DNA of 54,112 nt from Acidilobaceae archaeon. GTDB taxonomy: Archaea > Thermoproteota > Thermoprotei_A > Sulfolobales > Acidilobaceae. Each line of letters begins with the position of its first letter. Positions within the stretch are counted from its first letter, which is position 1. The stretch lies in NCBI GenBank assembly GCA_027051095.1, contig JALUAM010000033.1:1-54112 (forward strand), read 5' to 3'. A program made the position numbers and the translations under genes. Shown here piece after piece: positions 50,312 through 54,112 of the stretch. The notes under the pieces are model-generated. The model was given only the letters and a program-made list of their open reading frames with translations, had not been told where the DNA came from and searched no databases.

Positions 50312-51255
50312 GGCCGGCTCTCACTCTCACGATTCTGCCTGTGACAGCGCTCTCCCTCCTGGTAACCCTGGCCTACCTTGGGGGGCTCACGGGAGAGGCT
50401 CCATGGTGGAGTGGTAGCCCCCTCAACGAGGGCCCCCTAGGGACCAGCCTATTCGTTGAGGCACTGGAGGATTCTGGCTTCACTGTTGTGCTAGGAGGCC
50501 CCGAGGACGCCAGGCGCCTATTCGAGGCCGGCCTAAGGCCCCTATACATCGTGGTGTCGCCGGACCGCCCCGTGGACTCGAGCGTCGCATCCGAGATAGC
50601 CAGCCTCCTGAACTCGGGCCTGCTAGCCGGGCTGCTGGTAGCAGATGAGACCGGCAGGGCTAATACTCTCCTCGAGGCTGTCAGCGCGCCGAGGGTAGCG
50701 GGGCCCCTGGAGGGGGTCCTGGGGGCCTCGTGCCCCTGGTGGAACGGCCCTGTCTCTAAGCCTGGCCTCCTAGAGGGCCTGCCGCCGGGCTGGGAGGCTC
50801 TGTGCACCCACGAGAAGGGCCTGCTCGCAGCCGCGGGCTGGGCAGGCGACGCCCGCGTCGTTGTGGTAGCCGACTCCAGCATATTCACAAATTTCATGAT
50901 AGCCGGGACCCCGCCCTTCAAGCCGTCTAGAGAGGCAGCCCTCAGGCTGGCGGACGAGGCAGCGGCAGGCTCAAAAGCCGCGGTAGTCGACGTCACAGCC
51001 CACGCCGTGGTCTACGAGCAGGGCCCCCTATACAAGCTCGCCACACTAGCTCTGAGGCTAGCGGCTGCAGCCCCAGGCCTAGCCCTCTCCTCGCCGGGAG
51101 CGGCGGCAGCGTTAGCGTCGCTCGCAGCCCTTACGATAGCCCTCTCGGCCCCCAAGCATCCGGCATGGCTCGCGTCGAGGCCAGAGTCGATAGGATTAAA
51201 CGCTAGACGCCGGGCCATAGTGGTACGGGCCGGGCGGAGGCTGGAAGGGGTATAA
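50308..51255 (+). CDS. DUF4350-like membrane protein
   Basis: 315 aa, TTG start in the TTGA stop overlap. An N-terminal span (about 4-25) precedes an extracytoplasmic alpha/beta domain: SPLNEGPLGTSLFVEALEDSGFTVVLGG, LYIVVSPDRPVD and LLVADETGRAN, the DUF4350 pattern (nearly a glutamine-amidotransferase-like fold). RVVVVADSSIFTNFMI follows. A C-terminal span ends near 290 with a basic tail. It belongs with the MoxR/DUF58 module. Confidence 0.75.
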   Translation: MRPALTLTILPVTALSLLVTLAYLGGLTGEAPWWSGSPLNEGPLGTSLFVEALEDSGFTVVLGGPEDARRLFEAGLRPLYIVVSPDRPVDSSVASEIASLLNSGLLAGLLVADETGRANTLLEAVSAPRVAGPLEGVLGASCPWWNGPVSKPGLLEGLPPGWEALCTHEKGLLAAAGWAGDARVVVVADSSIFTNFMIAGTPPFKPSREAALRLADEAAAGSKAAVVDVTAHAVVYEQGPLYKLATLALRLAAAAPGLALSSPGAAAALASLAALTIALSAPKHPAWLASRPESIGLNARRRAIVVRAGRRLEGV

Positions 51256-51260
51256 CGGCT

Positions 51261-51692
51261 TTGGCCTTGGGGAGTAGTAGGAGGCCCGAGGAGACCCTGC
51301 TTGAGGGGACCTCGCTCAAGGTTTACGTATACCTCCTGGAGAACGGGCCCGCCGGGCCCAGACAGGTGGCGAGGGCGTTAGGGGTCAGCCCTAGCACCGC
51401 TCATAGGCATCTGAGGAGGCTGGCCGAGGCAGGCCTCGTTAGGGAGACTAAGAGCGGCTACGAGGTAGTCAGGCTCGTTAAAATCGAGGGCTTCTTCTAT
51501 GTGGGGCGCCGCCTAGTGCCCAGGCTGCTGGTGTACAGCGGGTTCTACGCGGGCCTGGCTGCTGGCTGGCTAGCCTGGGCGCTCTACACGGGGCCTAGCC
51601 CCGAGCTACTCCTACTGGCCGCCACCAACGGGCTAGCCAGCGTGATAATGGCTGCTGAGGGCATGTTAGCTCTGCGAAGGATAAGAGGCTGA
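51261..51692 (+). CDS. Membrane-anchored winged-helix regulator
   Basis: 143 aa, TTG start 5 bp after the DUF4350-like gene. Winged helix at about 15-75 (GPAGPRQVARALGVSPSTAHRHLRRLAEAGLVRETKSGYEVV) is followed by two membrane spans (about 90-108 and 113-132) and a basic end. One-component regulators with C-terminal spans can sense the membrane or a membrane partner. It probably regulates this divergent module, perhaps through the moxR dyad; that is inferred from position. Confidence 0.8.
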   Translation: MALGSSRRPEETLLEGTSLKVYVYLLENGPAGPRQVARALGVSPSTAHRHLRRLAEAGLVRETKSGYEVVRLVKIEGFFYVGRRLVPRLLVYSGFYAGLAAGWLAWALYTGPSPELLLLAATNGLASVIMAAEGMLALRRIRG

Positions 51693-51787
51693 CGGTGCCC
51701 CGCGTTCTGGCCCCGGATCACGAGTGTTCCAGGGCCGCCACTAAGACCCCCTAAAGCCTCTATGAGCCTTGGAGGGGCGACTCGGCC

Positions 51788-53884
51788 ATGGCAAACCCTG
51801 CTCTGGGCTCCCTGCTAAAGAGAAGCATCATAGCCTTCATAGTGGGGCTGACGGTTTCCATCCCAGCCTCATACATATTATTGTCTCCGACCCGGGGAGG
51901 CGGTGAAGCCGTTGATTTCCCGGAGGTGGGCCCCGTAGCCGCTGTTACCGTAGAAGTTGAGCGCGGCATTAAGCAGGGCGAGGGGGCTGGGCCGGAGGGC
52001 TCCGAGCTGCTACTAGCCATAGCTAGGATGGTGTCTGAGGCCGGCTACCTGGAGCAGCGGGCTGCGCCGCTCCCCGTTATCCCCGTTCAGGGCTACTATG
52101 AGGGGGCTACCGCTAGACCGCTAGGAGTGGTAGGCACTAACGTCCAGGTGGAGGGGGTCGACGAGGGCGATGTAGCCGATATAAGCGAGGACGGGAGGCT
52201 GGTAGCCGTTGCCAGAGGCTACAAGGTCCTAGTCTACGACCTAGAGGCTGGCGGCGCCGCAGCGAGCATAGAGGGGCCTGGGGGCAGGGTCGAGGCTCTC
52301 GCATTCGTGGAAAACAGACTGCTGGCGATAGTGTGGGGCGGGTTGAGGGGGTCCGAGCCAGGCTTCATACCATTCTACGTAGAGCTCTGGCTAGTCGACC
52401 TTGAGGACCCTGCTAAGCCGAGAGTAGTGGAGGCCCACAAGGTCTCCGGCAGCTACGTGGCCTTAAGAGTTGAAGGCGGCGACATACTACTGGTCACCGA
52501 TGCCACGCCGGAGCCGAGAGCCCCCGCCATGCCCTGGCTCGGCTCTGAGCCTCTAACAGATGAGAGCCTAGCAGTGTTAGATCCCCTTCCCCTCAGGCTC
52601 GTACAGGTAACCCTGATAAAGCCGGGGTCCGGCGCCGAGAGCATTGTCACCGCCACGGGAAGAGGCGTGAGGGTTGTGGCGGGCGATGGAGTTCTGGCGC
52701 TTGCCTGGAGCACGCCTTACAGTCCTTCAAGGCTCGAGCAGATACTCTTAGAAGCTGCCTCTGAAGCTGGCATAAGCTATGAGCGCCCGACCCGCGAGGC
52801 TGGAGGCCCGATTAGGCTAGCCAGGCTCCTAGCAGCCCTAACAGCCCCGCGTGGTTACGAGACTGCCGACAGCATAACTGGAAGGCTGGCTGAGAAGGTG
52901 AGGTACGCTATCGAGCCCTACACTACGATAGCGTTTATAGGCTACGAGGGCGGCTTGAGGCTTCTCGGGACGGCGGAGGTTCGGGGGGTTCTGCTAGACC
53001 AGTTCGCCCTCCACCCTCTAGGCAACGGTCTCTTCGTAGCAGCCACCACCGTATTCGAGCCCGTTGTCTTCAAGCCAGGAGTATACCCGCTCCTAGCAGC
53101 CGCTGAAGAGCCTACCCCAGTCACCGTGATAATAGAGGGCGGCGAGGCTCCCAGCAGGACCTTCACCGTCGGGGAAGCCGGGTTGAGCAGCCCGCTCTTA
53201 CGCGTATACGCGGTAGCCCTAGCCCCCGTATTCTATGGGGAGCCTGTATACAACTCCGTCTACGTGGTCTCAGCCGACGGCAGAATAGTCGGTAGCCTGG
53301 AAGGCTTCGGCGAGGGGCTCAGGCTGAGGGCAGCCAGGCTGGTCGAAGACGTATTATATATAGTAGCCTACACTTCTATAGACCCGGTCTACGTGATAGA
53401 CATAGCTGACCCGGAGAACCCGGAGCTCCTAGCAGCACTGTACATGCCGGGATGGAGCGAGTATCTCCACTACTTGGGCGGCGGGCTCCTCCTCGGCGTA
53501 GGCTACACAGACGACTTCAAGAACAGAATAGTTCTTATAGACGTCAGCAACCCAAGCAACCCAGTCTTGATAGACGAGGCCGTTGTGAGCGGCGTTAGGC
53601 TTGCTATCGCAGAGGACGAGTACCACGCGTTCAACTTCGACCCGGAGACCAGGAGAGCATACTTCATAGCAATCAACCACCTCGGCTACGGCATAGGAGT
53701 CCTAGCGGTAGAAGCGTCTAACGATGGCCTCAAACTAGTAAAACTAATAGAAGCCTTCGGGGCTATGAGAGTATTCGCGGCGGGCGACAAGCTAGTAATA
53801 GCCGCGTGGGACTACATAGCGCTCTACGACAGGGAAACGCTAGAACCCATAGCAAAGCTGCTACAGGAAGATAATAAAGGCTGA
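51788..53884 (+). CDS. Secreted or anchored beta-propeller protein
   Basis: 698 aa, ATG start. An N-terminal membrane span (about 12-33) is followed by a linker and a large beta-propeller. TNVQVEGVDEGD (117-128) is the hallmark of the archaeal and bacterial secreted propellers distantly related to WD40 (COG4880 / Beta_propel). Repeats such as LRVEGGDILLVTDA, VYVIDIADPENPELLA and IVLIDVSNPSNPVLID mark the blades. Its role is not known; a surface or quality-control role is possible. It lies 95 bp after the wHTH gene. Confidence 0.85.
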   Translation: MANPALGSLLKRSIIAFIVGLTVSIPASYILLSPTRGGGEAVDFPEVGPVAAVTVEVERGIKQGEGAGPEGSELLLAIARMVSEAGYLEQRAAPLPVIPVQGYYEGATARPLGVVGTNVQVEGVDEGDVADISEDGRLVAVARGYKVLVYDLEAGGAAASIEGPGGRVEALAFVENRLLAIVWGGLRGSEPGFIPFYVELWLVDLEDPAKPRVVEAHKVSGSYVALRVEGGDILLVTDATPEPRAPAMPWLGSEPLTDESLAVLDPLPLRLVQVTLIKPGSGAESIVTATGRGVRVVAGDGVLALAWSTPYSPSRLEQILLEAASEAGISYERPTREAGGPIRLARLLAALTAPRGYETADSITGRLAEKVRYAIEPYTTIAFIGYEGGLRLLGTAEVRGVLLDQFALHPLGNGLFVAATTVFEPVVFKPGVYPLLAAAEEPTPVTVIIEGGEAPSRTFTVGEAGLSSPLLRVYAVALAPVFYGEPVYNSVYVVSADGRIVGSLEGFGEGLRLRAARLVEDVLYIVAYTSIDPVYVIDIADPENPELLAALYMPGWSEYLHYLGGGLLLGVGYTDDFKNRIVLIDVSNPSNPVLIDEAVVSGVRLAIAEDEYHAFNFDPETRRAYFIAINHLGYGIGVLAVEASNDGLKLVKLIEAFGAMRVFAAGDKLVIAAWDYIALYDRETLEPIAKLLQEDNKG

Positions 53885-54112
53885 GCCCAGCCATTTTAAG
53901 CTAAGGTTCTACTCGTTTTGACGGCTATAAAAGCCTAGTCATTTTGAAACTCACACCAAATTAAATAATATTTAAATTTTATTTTATATAATATAAATAA
54001 TTGGTTGTCTGTAATAATTAATATTTAAATTAAGATAGCGGACTTGTTAATGAAATTTTTCTCAAATTCACAACCTAAAGCTAACTCTAGACCCGGCTAT
54101 TCCCAATATAAA
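53885..54112. other. AT-rich intergenic end of the window
   Basis: G+C falls abruptly compared with the gene before it. No gene is visible. Sequences such as TATATAATATAAATA look like promoter elements for a gene beyond the window. A 13-bp sequence occurs twice in it (listed separately). No match to an origin recognition box was found. Confidence 0.6.
53966..54031 (+). repeat. Two exact copies of a 13-bp AT-rich sequence
   Basis: TAATATTTAAATT occurs at 53966-53978 and again at 54019-54031, 53 bp apart. Each contains the palindrome ATTTAAAT-like core. In such AT-rich DNA chance is possible; duplicated TATA/BRE or a bound regulator is the alternative. Confidence 0.4.

Noticed and set aside
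53936-53960. TTTTGAAACTCACACC in the AT-rich end as an ORB element
   Set aside because: Only the GAAAC part matches; the TCCA half and G-rich extension are missing.

Overview
The window looks like chromosome from a hyperthermophilic crenarchaeon (Thermoproteota, Desulfurococcales-like). The evidence is the chromatin protein Cren7, the archaeal order TFS / PCNA / PriS / Gins15, ribosomal proteins L44e, S27e and L10e, Rpo11, Csl4, Nop10, aIF2-alpha, Hjc, Orc1/Cdc6, the archaeal lipid enzyme CarS, an intron-containing tRNA-Met, TATA-type promoters, and many TTG/GTG starts. A heme-copper oxidase with a CuA subunit suggests that oxygen (or possibly nitric oxide) can be a terminal electron acceptor. 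G+C is high through most of the window. It rises further in thyX and in the 47-51.7 kb block, and drops sharply in the last 200 bases.

Layout. 0-8.9 kb: an unknown protein, a ComA-like phosphosulfolactate synthase, and an oxidase operon (a 51-aa membrane subunit, subunit II, subunit I) with a bat-type HTH regulator just upstream. Then a tRNA-Met with an intron, a ribbon-helix-helix protein, a zinc-ribbon / unknown / Dph6 group and a TatD-like hydrolase. 9-15 kb: small unknowns, a DPM1-GtrA glycosyltransferase whose first strand appears frameshifted, family-4 UDG, a Lon-like membrane protease, a wHTH-like protein with a RecA-fold ATPase, and carS. 15-19.5 kb (minus strand): a tight information-processing cluster, tfs - unknown - pcna - priS - gins15 - L44e - S27e - aIF2a - nop10. 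19.5-22.6 kb: a class III aminotransferase with a wHTH protein and a previously missable 59-aa membrane protein, then SfsA and an unknown. 22.7-29 kb: cren7, moeA, L10e, then dph2 - METTL5-like methyltransferase - csl4 - DUF2067-like - rpo11 - Cys-rich unknown. 29-35 kb: HTH, unknown, hjc, a PIN-ATPase, an amidohydrolase-like protein without its metal ligands, DUF99, orc1/cdc6 with a mini-ORB-like site, and tRNA-Ala. 35-45 kb: an ABC-2 exporter, thiI, an unknown trio including a nine-cysteine protein, trm5-family and taw3 (wyosine), thyX, a PhoU-like regulator, and tRNA-Val. 45-46 kb: a decayed PaREP1-type pseudogene between tRNA-Val and tRNA-Leu. 46-54 kb: a MalK-like ATPase and a divergent membrane module: moxR - DUF58 - polytopic membrane protein on one strand; DUF4129-like - DUF4350-like - membrane-anchored wHTH - secreted beta-propeller on the other.

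How the parts fit. Most of the window is core information processing: replication (Orc1, PCNA, primase, GINS, Hjc, UDG), transcription (TFS, Rpo11), RNA work (Csl4, Nop10, ThiI, Trm5/Taw3, METTL5-like) and translation (diphthamide, ribosomal proteins, aIF2a). Three areas are less ordinary. The oxidase locus has an unusual active-site segment and nested dyads in its control region. The MoxR/DUF58 module carries its own membrane-bound regulator and a dyad around the moxR TATA box. The 38.5-41.4 kb stretch is unassigned and centres on a cysteine-cluster protein. No CRISPR array, intact insertion sequence or rRNA gene was seen.
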